Part shown: piece after piece, positions 23,219-42,456 of the stretch | How positions within the stretch are numbered: the stretch's first letter is position 1 | How the letters are laid out: each line of letters opens with the position of its first letter | Origin: Rhabditoides inermis | Lineage: Eukaryota > Nematoda > Chromadorea > Rhabditida > Rhabditidae | NCBI GenBank assembly: GCA_963966185.1 | Contig: CAWZYM010000397.1 | Location: forward strand, 1-64,000 | Length of the DNA stretch: 64,000 nt | Direction of reading: 5' to 3' | Program-made: the position numbers and the translations under genes | Notes under the pieces: generated by a model | Told to the model about the DNA's origin: nothing | What the model saw: only the letters and a program-made list of their open reading frames with translations | The model's database searches: none

Positions 23219-24636
23219 ATGCTGTTATTGATCAGTTTCTTTCCATTATTCGCCCTAGCACAGGAATGCATCAAAGGTAGATCGTATTGTAGAGTGTAGA
23301 ATAGTCAGGTAGATCGCAGTGATTCGTAGATAATATTGATTGCACTCAAGGATCCAACTATATACAAGCAAATCGTTTCGACTGCAGGTGAGGGAAGAGA
23401 AAGAGTATTGGCTAGGAGAAGTGATCATTTCAGTCGCTACGTCTATTGCGAAAATGGAATTCCCAATTATTTTCAATGCATACGACCGTACGTGTTTGAT
23501 TATTGTCAACAGGTAAACTTTTAATTCGTTGAAGTAATGTTTTTTTCTGCAGAAATGCATTCCTGTCTTTACATATTCTACGGAAGCTAGGATATGTTTC
23601 GAGGCGCCAAATCCGGAATGTGTAATGCAGACGCACAAACCACACGACCCGGATCAAGTGAGTATTGAACTGTTCATTTATCCTGTGATCATAAAAGTGT
23701 AAATGTGTACCTTTGATCCGTATAATATTGTTTACATTTAATAAATTATGATTTATTGTTTAGCCCGGGAGTGGGACGATTCCAGATGAAAAGGTCGAGT
23801 TGCCGCCCGTCGACGGTCCATCTGTGATTGACCGACTGACATGTATACCACTACCCTGTCCCAACTCTTTCGTCCGAGCATGGCCCTATCGATACACACA
23901 AATGCCTTACGGACGAGCCATTCCCACTAGGTTAGTGCCAGAATGAACAGCAAAAACTCGCAGTCGGTATAATCCAAGACTTTGTCTTGTTTTCGGGTGA
24001 GAACAATTGGTAGGGTTATGTCCTTGTTACTCTCTATGAGTAGTGAGATAAACGTAATACTAACAATAAAAAAAATAGTTTTAGACGTCAAAACTATGTG
24101 GCGCCGGACGGTCAGCTGATGATTGGCACTGGTGCGGAAGGGGGATACGGAGGGGACTATGGAGGAGGAGGCTACGGCTATCCATATGCTCAGCCATACA
24201 CAGGAGGCATGCTGGGATTCGGAATCAACCTCGGCTACAACCAGTTTCAAGGGTGGACGTTTAATACTAATGTAGTAAACACATATTTATGTCGTTAAAT
24301 GTAATATCATTATAGTTTGGCATAAATCAGCCGCTTAATCAAGCGGCATACCAGCAGCCATATCCCTCGTCTCTCGGCCCCTACTATCCGAACAATGGAC
24401 AGGCTGGCTATAACGTGCTCAGCCCGTGGCCGGGTGTGCCCTCGCCAATGTGGTACCTGAAACAGGCAAACACCAAACCACTCGACGAAAACGGAGGAAA
24501 AGACGTGCATGCAGGTAGACTATTCGTTGGAAACTGAGAATAGTTGTTTGTTTCAGTGCGAGTTACGGCATGTCTCCCCGAAAACGTGAAAATCACGGAC
24601 ACACGTACGCGAGAAGTCACCATTGGTAAACAATGA
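23219..24636 (+). CDS. Secreted protein with one chitin-binding (CBM14/peritrophin-A-like) domain and Gly/Tyr-rich tail
   Basis: About 340 residues in seven exons. The start at 23219-23221 gives a signal peptide (MLLLISFFPLFALAQ). Next is a six-cysteine module of about 45 residues: C-IKGSNYIQANRFD-C-SRYVY-C-ENGIPNYFQ-C, followed by two more Cys (DYC, KC). This spacing, with the aromatic residues, matches peritrophin-A/CBM14 modules that bind chitin. The rest is Pro-, Gly-, Tyr- and Gln-rich (GGYGGDYGGGGYGYPYAQPY; QQPYPSSLGPYYPNN), like structural cuticle or eggshell-type proteins. The end is TREVTIGKQ (TGA at 24634-24636). Inferred role: extracellular-matrix or cuticle component. It lies directly right of the mobile-element block and shares no obvious regulation with the next gene. 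Confidence 0.75.
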
Positions 24637-25015
24637 CTACCCTGAACACCTTGGAAATATTTTTTTGTAATTGTATAAATCTATTTTGTATAATCTTGTA
24701 CCGTGCTATCATGGCCTGTTACTCTCGATTACTGTTTGTTTCTGTCGCAAAGCACTCATGATTCGGGAGAGGGCCATTTCATAAACAGTGCACTGCTCTC
24801 TTCCTCTTCCCTCTCTCCCTCTCGTCTCTCCCCTCCTCTCACTGCCTAGACCCGCCTGCCCGCCTCTCTCGCTCACTGATAGAGCACTCCACCAAGACTC
24901 CTCCTATCTCTTCCCCCCTCTCTCTCCTCTCCTCGCATGTTCAACTAGCCGCGTCCCCGCTATCGATTTGTCAAAACACTTATATTCCGCCCTTTGTTTA
25001 TTCACTTTTTTCGTC
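24637..25015. promoter_or_regulatory. Intergenic region before the ARL4-like gene
   Basis: About 380 bp with the 3' UTR of the chitin-binding-like gene and a strongly pyrimidine-rich segment (24790-24935) that probably belongs to the promoter or 5' UTR of the ARL4-like gene. No coding sequence supported. Confidence 0.4.
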
Positions 25016-25413
25016 ATGGGCCAACGTATTACTATTTTCGAGCCGGACAGTTATCAGGCAAGTGTTTATTGTGCAATCTATATTTTATGTTTATTAATTG
25101 CACAGGTGGCAATGCTAGGGTTGGACAATGCGGGAAAATCAACAATTGTTTCGCGGTTAAAACTGGATCAATATGTACAACACGGTCCGACTGTCGGATT
25201 CAACTGTGAAAAGGTTGGTCATGTTTTTTTTTCTCGCACTCTAGTTGCAATGTTGTTTGTGTGTGCGCGCGTGCGCGCGTGTGTGTAGGATAGGGTTGCC
25301 TTAATGCTATTGCCCTGTATCTTCCCCCTCTCTCCCTCCTATCAGGCCTGCTGGCTAGTCAAATCCTTTTAGCATAGATAGCCATGCCTCGTTCCCACAC
25401 ACGCACACATGAG

Positions 25414-25445
<32 letters not shown>

Positions 25446-25703
25446 TGATTGCGTCTTCCGAAATTGGCATATATACGCCAAGACGTGGAATTACCGCCCT
25501 GGACGTATCCCGACGTTTGGAGCATTTATCTTAGTCAATTGTCCAAAAAGCACGCGCTAGCTGGAGAGGATAAAAATAGAAGGGTTGTGGATCGCGAGAA
25601 AAGTGAGACATTTATGCGTCCCCCGAGTGCGCATCACTCATAGCTGGGGGGTAGTAGCAAGTGGGAAAGGGAGAGAGGGAGGGAGACAGGGGGGGGGGAG
25701 AGA

Positions 25704-25748
<45 letters not shown>

Positions 25749-26909
25749 TTTGCAGTTTCGCCCGCCGCGCGGTGCGGCGAAGAACCACACGTTTGTGGTG
25801 TGGGACGTGGGTGGACAGGAGAAGCTACGGCCATTGTGGAGGACGTATGTGAGGTACGCAGAAAACTATCAATTTTATACGGTTGATTAATAACACGTGA
25901 TAAAAACAATATTGAATATACAAAAATCGATACAATCTAAGCGAAAGGAAAAAAGGATTACAACGTAGTCGAAGAGATCACATTGACATCAACGATAGAA
26001 TAAGTAAAAGTGTTGCAGGCAGACGGACGCAGTGGTGTTTGTCGTCGACTCGTGCGACGAGGCCCGATTCGACGAGTGCCGCCTCGAACTACTCACCCTT
26101 ATACGGTAGTTTTTATTTACACTTATTTCCGAATACGGCCATGGTGTAGTGACAAAGTCTTCGTTTGAGGGTAATCTCTGGGGGAGGCTACCATTACCTT
26201 CATCTCAATAATATTGAAATTAATAAAAGAAAGATTTTTTTAGAGAAGCGCAGCTTCCGGCGGGTGTGCCAGTCCTGATTCTCGCCAATAAACAGGACCT
26301 GCCGGAGGGGCTGAGGCCTGAGCAAGTGCACAAGGTGGGTATCGGAAGAGAAAAAGAAAAGTAAAATAAAAAGTAGTGAACAAGTGCAAAGTGCACAAGG
26401 GATTGCTTTGCTTTGTGTGGAAGAGAAGAGTACTAGTAATAAGTGATCTTTTTTTCATTACTAAAAGTAATCAGGTAATTAACTAGTATTATCTTTCATC
26501 AGCTTCTGGGCGTGCAGTCGTTACGCGAAAAAAACAGAAAAAAAGAGGTCGAAAAGTGGTAAAACAGAAAAGTAGTTTTGCTTCGAGTAGAAAAGAAAAT
26601 GGTGCTAATGAACTTGCTGCAGCTTCTGGGCGTGGAGTCGTGTGCGCGACACGGAGTGAGCACCGCGGGCTGCTGTGCAGTGACGGGAGAAGGGTTGGAG
26701 GACCTGTTCAACACCCTACACGCACTCATTCAGAACGGACGGTGAGTAGTGTCACCAAGGTAATTGGAAGAATAGATTACAAGGAACCATAGCTCAGTGT
26801 CATATTTCATATTCGTTACAAGATTGGCTGATCAGTAACTTCCAATAATTATAGTCTATTAGTTATTATTTTATGTATAATTTTTTTCAGGAAGATTCGC
26901 AAGCGATAA
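25016..26909 (+). CDS. ARF-like small GTPase, ARL4 type
   Basis: About 190 residues in seven exons. The start at 25016-25018 begins with Met-Gly ([14 protein letters not shown]), so N-myristoylation is likely. Nucleotide-binding motifs are in order: G1 GLDNAGKST, switch I/G2 GPTVGFN, G3 [14 protein letters not shown]4 NKQD in [12 protein letters not shown], and G5 CAVTGEG. The basic C-terminus (NGRKIRKR, stop TAA at 26907-26909) and the long switch-region insert ([17 protein letters not shown]) resemble ARL4 proteins, which cycle at the plasma membrane and nucleus. Intron 1 has a GC donor (GCAAGT) and is 48 nt, a multiple of three without a stop. The segment just before the [10 protein letters not shown] exon carries a 20-nt near-copy of that exon's start (26505). 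Confidence 0.88.
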
Positions 26910-27622
26910 TGAACATCACCTTCACTGTACGAAGCGGGTTGTTCTACCGGTATGCACAAAAAAAGCTTCAACACAAATCTACAGTAATAAACATCCACAT
27001 TGCTAATACGTATGAATGACTTAATAAATGTGTTCATTGTCGCCGGTGCAAACAAAATCTGTGTCATGTGCACATTAGCGATAGTAGTTCTAATCGATGG
27101 TCTCGTCGTTGTTTCGAATGTTCTCTCTTTTTTCCGCCGTCTCGGAGAAAGTCACGTGTCTTGATCTGACTGGAACACAGCTCTCTCCGACAATTGACAA
27201 TAAAAGAGCGGGGCGCGCCGTTTTTGAAGCCCCGACCTTGCCCGATACTGGCGACATTCAGTGATTAAGACACTGACAAAAAAAGGGGTTGTGAATCAAG
27301 AAAGATGGGCGAGAGAGACGGAGAGAGAGAGAGAGACGGAGAGAGAACTGGAAACGAGTGGGTGTATGCGTCTTACTGTGACGGCAGCGCCGGTCACCCG
27401 CCAATAACCATCATCCATCATATCACTAGTCAGTAGTCACTTGCCCATTATTGATTCGTTTGATTTGATCCGTGTTTCCTTCCGGGCGGAGACGAGTTTC
27501 CGCTCGTGATTCCGCATGTAAAGAACGCACTGTGTCGCTTGTTTGTATTGTGGATATCTTTCCCGATTTTTTTCCCGATTACCATCGAAATGTTCTATGT
27601 TGTTGCATGTATTTCAGATCGA
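26910..27622. promoter_or_regulatory. Intergenic region before unrecognised gene
   Basis: About 710 bp with the 3' UTR of the ARL4-like gene and the promoter of the next gene. It holds a GA-rich run at about 27308-27345. The last bases before the next start codon are an acceptor (TATTTCAG at 27611-27618) 4 nt from the ATG. Confidence 0.4.
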
Positions 27623-31339
<3,717 letters not shown>

Positions 31340-31636
31340 TGTCGAATGCAATGTTACGGGCCCTTAGCTTTATTCCAATTTGCGTTAAGTGAGCGAGAGA
31401 GAGTGAGAGATTGCGGCGGCAAGATTTGCGCTCTACTCCCTCTCACCTCATTATATATATAGCCGGTGCGAATCGTAGGAAACTTTATTCGAAAGATGTG
31501 ACAGTATAAAATGACAGACGGATAAAAAAATGGTTGACATTGTGGAGACTTGACAATATATTATGTATGTGGTGTGTGTTGACGATTGAGAGATATTGAC
31601 ACAAGCGTATGACGATATGGGTGTATTTTGGAAGTG

Positions 31637-34600
31637 TTAGGTGAGGGTGGGAAAGGCTGGTGGCAAGAGATCGACGACTGCCGGTGCTGCTACCGCAGAG
31701 TCGGCAAAAGGCTCTGCCTCTGCAGCCGCCGCTGCCTCGGCCTCCTCCTTCTTCCTCTTGTTGCGAAGCAGGTTTCGCTCCTTCACCTAAAACAGTCCCT
31801 ATTGTACAATGTCGGAAGTGTGTACTTGTCCCCTCCACTCCCGAAATGCGTTTTCAGCTGCTCGCATTAGATATGAGTGTCTCTCTATGTGAGACTTGTT
31901 GACACACGGCTTATAGTTTTACGTGATAAGCTTGTATCTCAAAGCAATATCGAGATGACTGCCAAATTTGAATCGCCAGTAAAAGTGGATTCGAGTCAAA
32001 TCTGGGATCCCAATGATTTGATCGCCTACTTGTCACGGAATAGAAAATGTTTGTAGTCTTACATGTAAAGATACCAGATACGGAAAACGCTATTATCGTA
32101 TCGCGTATTTATGCCAGCAGAGTTTGGATCATCCTTCCTTATTTATACCAGGAACTCGAGGAGAAGAGTGGTGACGAGAGAGAGAGAGGAGAGAGATGAC
32201 GTTACCTTGTATTCGAGTGTGGAATGGGGCACGCCATAGTAGGATCCGGCTCGATGCACGCTCATCTCTCCTCGCCGCACGCTCTTCACAGCCTCATCCA
32301 ATGCAACCTTGTCGTATTTCCTGCAACAAAACAATGGTTTGCATCTAATCAGCTCTGAACTATTTATGCAACTATGACATGCATACACGAGTCTAGTTAA
32401 AAATTTACTATTATTTCCTCGTCCAAAGTGTATTTCTCTCTCGCTCTCTCTCACCGCCTCAATTTCACCATAAAACATCTGAGTGAGCATGACTCAATAC
32501 GCAACCTATTCAACTGTATCCACGTGACACTTACAATTTGACTATTTTCGAATGTCTCGGGGGGTGATAATTAGAATGATCACTGCCTGAGTCATGGAGT
32601 GATATGAACGGCGTGGTGTCTCTCGATTGTCTAGAGAGATTCGCGGGTGTGATTCGGTCGGCGACCTCACACACAGCCTCACACCATATATCCAATCAGA
32701 CGCGCTCCCTCGAGAGAGAGAGAGAGAGAGAGGCGCTCCTAGGCCGGCCCCGGCGGCTTGTTTACGGTGGATTTCTCAACGAAAGTGCCGGCAAAAGTCA
32801 GGAAAGGTGCTGGGCAGGTGAGAGACAGTGGCTAGAGCGGAGAGCGGCAGGCGGACAGCCGGTCTAATATCGCGAAGAGCGTTGTTTTCACGTATGGCGC
32901 GGTATAAAAAGAGAGGAGGCTAGGATACACGATAGAGGGTTGTACGGACCTGTATTGGCCCCTCTTTGGGCGGCTCTTCTTCCACTCTCCGTCCGGACCC
33001 GCCTCGCCTGTCGTCGCCTTGGCCTTTTCTCGCTTGCGCTCCTTTGGTGGAGTCGGTACTGGCATCTACAACAGAAAAAGATAATCTCTCTCTCTCTTTT
33101 CCATGTCTCTCCACTAACCGTTCCACCCATAATCGTTTGCCACAGGGTCGTGGTCCAATCGTTTCCCGAAGCAAACTGTTCCCATTTCATCAAGTCGGAA
33201 GAAGCCTGAAGAGATTTTTGAAACAAGATCGTTTACAAATATGGCTACCTCAGGGGATCCGCTCGATGTGGCCTCTTCCTTCTCCTCCTTCGCCTCACTG
33301 TTTGACGGTGATTCGGAAGACCGATCCGTCATAGGAGTGGTGCATCTAGAAACATGTACTTAATTATTCGATCCCCCGGATTCGCTGTGATCGATTGCTG
33401 CACTTTCGAATGTGTCTCTCCCCCAATTCCACTCATACCCTACCATACGGCTTCTCTCTCTGTCTCTCTTTACAAAACGGCCACGCAAATGTTGACATTT
33501 CCACGAAAATCGCAACATGCATATGTGTGGTGGGGTGGGAGAGGAGAAGGAGGGGGGGGGAGAGATGGAGAGTGGCGATAACCGAAGAGAAGCCACGAGT
33601 GAATCACCCACAAAGAGACACGAACACACGAACGCAACAAAAAAGAGAGCGGCGGGCGGAAGAGTACGGTATGCTGGGACAGAGTCTATTGGATCAAGCG
33701 ATCCCACATTTACAGAGTACGTGGAGCGGATGAGAGGATGGATTAGGGAGACAATGGAGGCACTCACTTCTTCTCCTTCTCGACCGCGTCCGCGAGTCGC
33801 TTCTCTGCCGACGACTGCCCGCCCGGTTTCCGTCGCTTGAACGGAGTGGCGATGCCGGCCAACTCCTCCGCTGCCTCCAACTTGTAGATCTTGTTGCGCA
33901 GCGTGGAGCGCGGGATGCCTGCAGACATAAGACATGATTGGTCCTATGTCAAAGTATTACTCACCGTACACGACGCTGGCCCTCCGTGTCCCTAGCCGTC
34001 CACACCGGATGTCCGCGACGGCCGCGTTCAGATCGCTTTGACTGTAGTTTCGCTTCAGCATGTACCCCGCCTTTTCGTCGCCCCTGCACATTTGAATGAT
34101 GATCCGAAAGATGTCTCGCGGAACACTCACAAATTGTCGGCGCTGCGTTTCAGCTCGAGTTGGAAGGCGGAGATTGCGTCAGAGCACTCGATTCCCATCA
34201 CCGTCTCCAGGCCCTAAGTGGATACGCATTGTTATGAGGGGAGAGAGAAAAGACAAGAGAGGGAGAGGGAAGGAGAGACAGAGGAGAGAGAGAGACTTAC
34301 TGTGCTCACCGACTTGCGACTGAGATCGAGAGGTGCGTCCTCCTTTTTCTCTTTTGGTGGTTCTTCTTCGACCACCTCTGCAAACGTCATTTCTTGAATG
34401 AAATAGCTGAGACATTACGCACTCTCTGCCTCCAGCTGTGGAATCGTCATCATTCCCTGCATGTACATCTGAGCCATTAACTCGCCTGAAACACACTCGT
34501 TAAGTATTTCACGCATACCCAAGAACACGCTTCTTCTCGCACCCCCATACTGTTCGAGGGCAACGAAACCGTGAAATTGTCAGAGCACTCGAAATTTCGT

Positions 34601-35580
34601 TCTGTGATTCGCCAGGGTTGCTTCGTCGGAGAAGCGACCCCTAATTACACGCGAAAAAGGGCCGGGGTGCGGGCACGCGTCGCTCTTTTTGAGAGAAGAC
34701 ACTCTCTCTCTTTCCCTTTCTCGCGCCTGTCCGAAAACTACCGGCTTTGTATCGGGCAGAAAGAGCATGGTTCTCTCCTCCTCAACTGCGCTAAAATAGA
34801 CCCCATCGATTCAAAAGTGCGGCGCTGGTGTGAAACAGTTCACACGGTACAATGCGTGCATGCCGGGGTCTGAAGCGTGCAATTAGTCATATATATATAT
34901 GCCGCCTACCTAGAAGAGGTAGATCCGAGCAGTGCACTAGTAGCATGCCGCGCTTTCGAATGTCACGCGCTCTTTCCGTCTCCATATCACGTCGCCAATG
35001 TTTTCACAACGACCGCGCCAGCGCCCATTTGCCCACCCGAGAATGCGCTGCCCGACGGCAGGGGGATTATCTCCTCTAATCTCCACTATTACAGCACCGT
35101 ATCCGGTGCTCTCGAGACATACTTCCAGTTGGTATCTCTCTCTTTTCACCCCAGCTACCGTAGACTCTCACGCTCGCCTCGCCCGGCCGCCGCCGCTCAC
35201 TAATGTTGTTTGTGGCCCGGGCCGCTGGGGGCCCGGGATACGCCCGGCATACGGTAGCCTATTTGGCAGCCCGCGCTCCGGAGAAATACACACAACAGCG
35301 GCGGCAGAGAGCGAAACGCAATAGACTGTGCGCCGGCATACACACAGTGTGATAATAAGCAAGCCCACAGAGGGGCGAGTGTGGAATTGTTTTCGTTTGG
35401 CGGCGCGAGAAAAGCACACAACTCACATTGCTGGAGCATTTGCTGGAGTAGCACGGGGTTCTGCATGAGGAGGAAGGGGTTGAGCTCGACGCCGTCGAGC
35501 ACCGGCATCTCGGCGGGCGGCTCCGCTGGCTCGCCGCGAGGAGACGGACTCGTCCCGGTTGACGCACCGTCCAGAGACAT
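31637..35580 (-). CDS. mbr-1: MBR-1/E93 (Mblk-1) type transcription factor with two pipsqueak HTH motifs
   Basis: About 400 residues in ten or so exons. The start at 35578-35580 (MSLDGASTGTSPSPRGEPAE) directly follows an acceptor. A CtBP-binding motif, PLDLS (within APLDLSRKS, about 34320), comes first. Then a first pipsqueak-type HTH is split over two exons (NYSQSDLNAAVADI...RCGRLGTRRASVVYGIPRST, 33865-34060). The second HTH, near the C-terminus, is almost invariant in this family: RPKRGQYRKYDKVALDEAVK, then RRGEMSVHRAGSYYGVPHST and LEYKVKERNLLRNKRK (31740-33000). The tail is Ala-rich (stop 31637-31639). Family members are nuclear sequence-specific regulators. C. elegans MBR-1 acts in neurite pruning and insect E93 in metamorphosis. 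The gene is convergent with the unrecognised gene, with only about 297 bp between stop codons. Confidence 0.92.
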
Positions 35581-37237
35581 CTGAAAGTGGAAAGGGTGGG
35601 TGGCGCGCGAGAGAGAGACACACATGTGTGTGGACCGCGAACGATGGAGAAGGAGTGGAGAGAGAGAGACAAAGGCGGGGCTGCTGCTACTCTTCCTCAC
35701 ACATACACACATACACACGCATACACACACTAACACATTACATTACTCGTCTGCAAGACGCCCGCGACACGGTGTCCGATATTAATATCATATGCAAATT
35801 GGGAGCGGCGCGAAAGCGAGAGGAGAGGGAGGGAAGGGGGAAGGAGGAGGATTCGCCACTGGCGATGACACCCTAATTGGGAAATGGGCGGCGGAATTGA
35901 GAGTTGAGCCCCCGCGTCTCTCGCCTCGGCGGAGGGCGCTCAACCGTACACGAAACGACACTCGCGGAATAAGCATAAGAGGGGAAGAGGAGGAAGAGGG
36001 GAGAGAGAGGGAAGGGCGCACAATGGGCGGCGCCGCCCCGAGAGCAGCCCTGATCCACCAAACTCGGCGCCGTGTTTACGCTACAGCCCTTCCCCCCTCC
36101 ACGCATCTCTCGTTCATTAAATTTAATTGGCCAGCCAGGGTTATCTCGAATTCCCGGCAGGCCCGGCTAGAGAGAAGGCGCCAAGCATAATTACCGAGAG
36201 GCGGGCAGGAAGAGGGAGGGAGATGCGCCGCCGCCGACGCAGACGCCGAAAGTCGCCTGCCCGAATCAGCGCCGGCGATCTACTGAGAGGACACATCTAT
36301 ACCACACAGACACGGCACATACACACCGGAAGCCGCCCCCTGGCAACGAGGATGAGTGAGAGAGAGGGAGGGTGAGAGAGCGCCTCTAATCTGCCGCATC
36401 CCGATTAGTCCGCTAATCCTACGGTAGAGAGTGCGGACGCGGGCGGGCGGCGGGTGCCCTGAGGGCGCGGGAACAGTGTCCTGGTGTGGCACGAGAGGGG
36501 CGGGCGGGCCGGGAGAGGAAAAGGGAGGGCCAGCGACCAACCAACCCCACCTTACAGTATGGTCGCCCGCGGCAACCGCGCCAGCCGAGCCCAAATATAT
36601 ATTGTAGTGGAAAGTGGAATGGCGGACGTTGATTGCATTTCGGCGCTTATGACTGCGAGTGAGAAGAGGGAGAGAGTATAGAGAGCTGCACCCATACCTT
36701 GCCTAACTCAGAGGGAGAGAGTGAGAGGGAAAGGAGGGAGAGGACTATAGAGTGGGGCAGGCAGTCTCCGCTCAGCCCGGAGATTCGGTGCGAATCGCAT
36801 GTATAATTCACGGCTATTAATGCGATTCTCTCACACCCGGGCAGGGAGATGGCACGCCCCGAATTCCAAGAGAGGCAATCGAGAGTGGAGAAGGAGGAAG
36901 AGGAGAGAGAGAGAGAGGGAAGGCGACAATGAAAGAGATTAATTGGACGGGCGAGGAGAACGAAAAGCGGGACTATTTCGGATACACTGTTGAAGTTCAC
37001 TTTGAGAACGGGAGTGAGACACTGAAATGTAGTGAGTGGAAGTTGAAGGTCCGGTCAGGATCGATACACACACAGTCTTCGTTCCAGGCAACGCTATAGC
37101 CGTCGTCACTGGATTGGGAGTTCCCAGGGCGAGTAAGAGATAAGAAGAAAAGAAAGATAGAGAGAGAGGGAGGGAGAAAGAGAGGCAGACGGCTCAATCT
37201 CATAATAGCCGCTGTCCGTACAGGTGCGGTTGTGCCA

Positions 37238-37273
<36 letters not shown>

Positions 37274-38461
37274 TCACTCTCAAATCCAAATGCTCAAATC
37301 TGCGGCTGGCAGAGTGGGATCACAGCATCTGCCGTGTATACCGTCTCCTCTCTCATCTCTCTGCCCCTTCCGCAACACACACCGAAATTACGCCCCTCCT
37401 ACTCCCGACTTTAATCCGACTACAGGGGCTGCCTCGCTCAAAATAAGGCTGTTTGCCAGCCGCGGAGTCCGGAAATAACACTCGGGAACCGAGAGGAGAA
37501 GACGCAGCCTGCGCCTCACATAGATATATCTACACATGTGAATATCATACTCTAATGAAGACCCGACACACTCTTTTCGTGAAACCAAAGGGAGGTCGGA
37601 CAGCAGTGTACTGTGGGTTGCGCGCGCATACCTTCACCCCCTCTACTAGGTGTTTCCTCATTAGCGGGCCGCCGATTCGATTCCGGCCGGCCGGACCCGC
37701 TCTATCACTGATAGCGGCGGATTATGGACATTCGCGTATCCAGCGGCGACCAATCCCCCGCCAATTACGGCACACACAGGCGAATAGGGGGGCAGTGGCT
37801 AATGAGAAGCGGTAAATGGAGGGTTGTAGAGGGGGGGGGGGCAGGTATGAGAGGGGATGGCTGATGCGACCGAGGAGGACACGGCAGGCCAGCGGAAGCA
37901 GCTCACTTAGCACCGGATATACGCGCCCCTATCACCCTAATGAGTCGCATTCAGCCCAGACGAGGAACGAAATAGACGTGCCCTCTCAAACGGTGCGTAA
38001 TTGGGGGAGCGAGCGAAAAAGCCCGCCCCGATGGTATTACCGTGTGTACCAGCAACTGGGAAAAATTGGTTTATTGGCGCGCGGGGATACGGTAGGTCGG
38101 GGGGATCAAATGGCGAAAGCGAAAGAGGGAGTCGGCACAGACACTCACACTTTCTACAGATACATAAGTGGCGGATTGCGGAGAGTGGGAGGGGAAAGGG
38201 GGGAGATGTGGCTGACGCGATTGAATCAACACTGTCCGCCGACCGCCGCGCCATTTTTGGTTTCTTCGGGCGCTCGGCGAGAACAGAATAGGGGGATTAG
38301 AGATTTGGCATACGCGGGGAGAGAGAGTTGGAAAAATGCTCATATCAGACGCCTTGACACACTCGCAGATTAGGCACAGGAGAGAATGTGCGGACTAGGA
38401 GGGGGATGGAGGGGGAGCACTCGATGAAGTGCTCAGCTCCTCTCGTCGGATCGAGACGACT
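35581..38461. promoter_or_regulatory. 2.9-kb non-coding region upstream of the mbr-1-like gene
   Basis: GA/CT- and GC-rich DNA with AATTA-type motifs and many CGG-rich runs, but no supported coding exon. It contains the promoter of the mbr-1-like gene and, at its right end, the 3' UTR of the carboxylesterase gene. Long ORFs on both strands come from low-complexity composition. Confidence 0.45.
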
Positions 38462-41511
<3,050 letters not shown>

Positions 41512-42456
41512 GTTGTGGTGAGCGGCGATGGTGGACTGCCGGTTTCTTCTACTTGGCAGATAAGCGCGACTTGTCGTCAGCCCACTCCCGCAATCACCGC
41601 TCTCTCGCCGTCTTTCCGCCCCTCGCGCGCTCTCGCTCTCTCGCCGCCCTGTCCTTTTCATGATCAGGTGCATGATAGTTGATGGTTAGGTATTTCGCCA
41701 CACTGCCCTCCCTTCCGCCTTTTATACCGCTCCACTCTCCTTGACTCATTTCCATCATGTCGTGATTTCGACGCTGTTTTCGAGTCGAGTGCAGCGGGCA
41801 AAGTGGAGAAGCGCCTGAGTCACAACAGAAAACACGCGTGGGAGCCACTTCCTCTTCCTTGTCTGCCGAATTGCTAATTACCCACACGCCCCGCCTCCGC
41901 TGACTCCGCCCACACAATTCCCGAAGGACGGAGGTGTGCTGAGGGAGGGGAGACAGGTTGGTGGAAAAAGGGCGGAGGGGGAGGGGTGTGTGGTGTGTGT
42001 GATTGGTGCGCGGCAAGAAGTGATTCAGAGGCGGTCGCTGACGCCGCAACCACACCCTATAGTATAGCAAATGAGTGATGCCGTGTGCAGGGCTATCGAT
42101 TGCACGCCTCGCCTCCTCCCGATCACTCGCTCGCTCGCTTCTGACAGTGATCGGCCACTTGAGGCTCGCGCCCGCTGCCTGTCAACTCAATCTTATCGCC
42201 CCTCGCCCCTTCATCCCGCCGCCCTCCACATTTGCATATCCTATCACGCCCAGCTATATCTCGATTATGTGTTTCGTGATTGTTGCCGGCTGTCAGCTAG
42301 GCCCAGTCAACTCATTAGCATACATTGTGATAGTGGCCCGAGTGAGTCAGTGGCAGCGTCCCACGGCCAGCATTGTTCTGTTTTTGTGTGCGCGGTTCAA
42401 TGTGAATGTGCGAGTTGAAGGCCCTCTGTTGTTTCAGTGCACTCAGCGATGTTAGC
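41512..42456. promoter_or_regulatory. Divergent promoter region, carboxylesterase / FGF
   Basis: About 945 bp separating the two starts. A TTTCAG acceptor at 42432-42437, about 20 nt before the FGF start codon, suggests trans-splicing. No gene supported inside. Confidence 0.45.

Noticed and set aside
35792..36190. Coding region in the GA-rich DNA upstream of the mbr-1-like gene
   Set aside because: Low-complexity composition on both strands, no splice sites in phase and no recognisable motif.
41594..41673. Extended N-terminus of the carboxylesterase from Met codons near 41660
   Set aside because: The added sequence is Arg/Ser/Glu-rich and unlike family N-termini; the start at 41511 fits the family, though the extension is not disproved.
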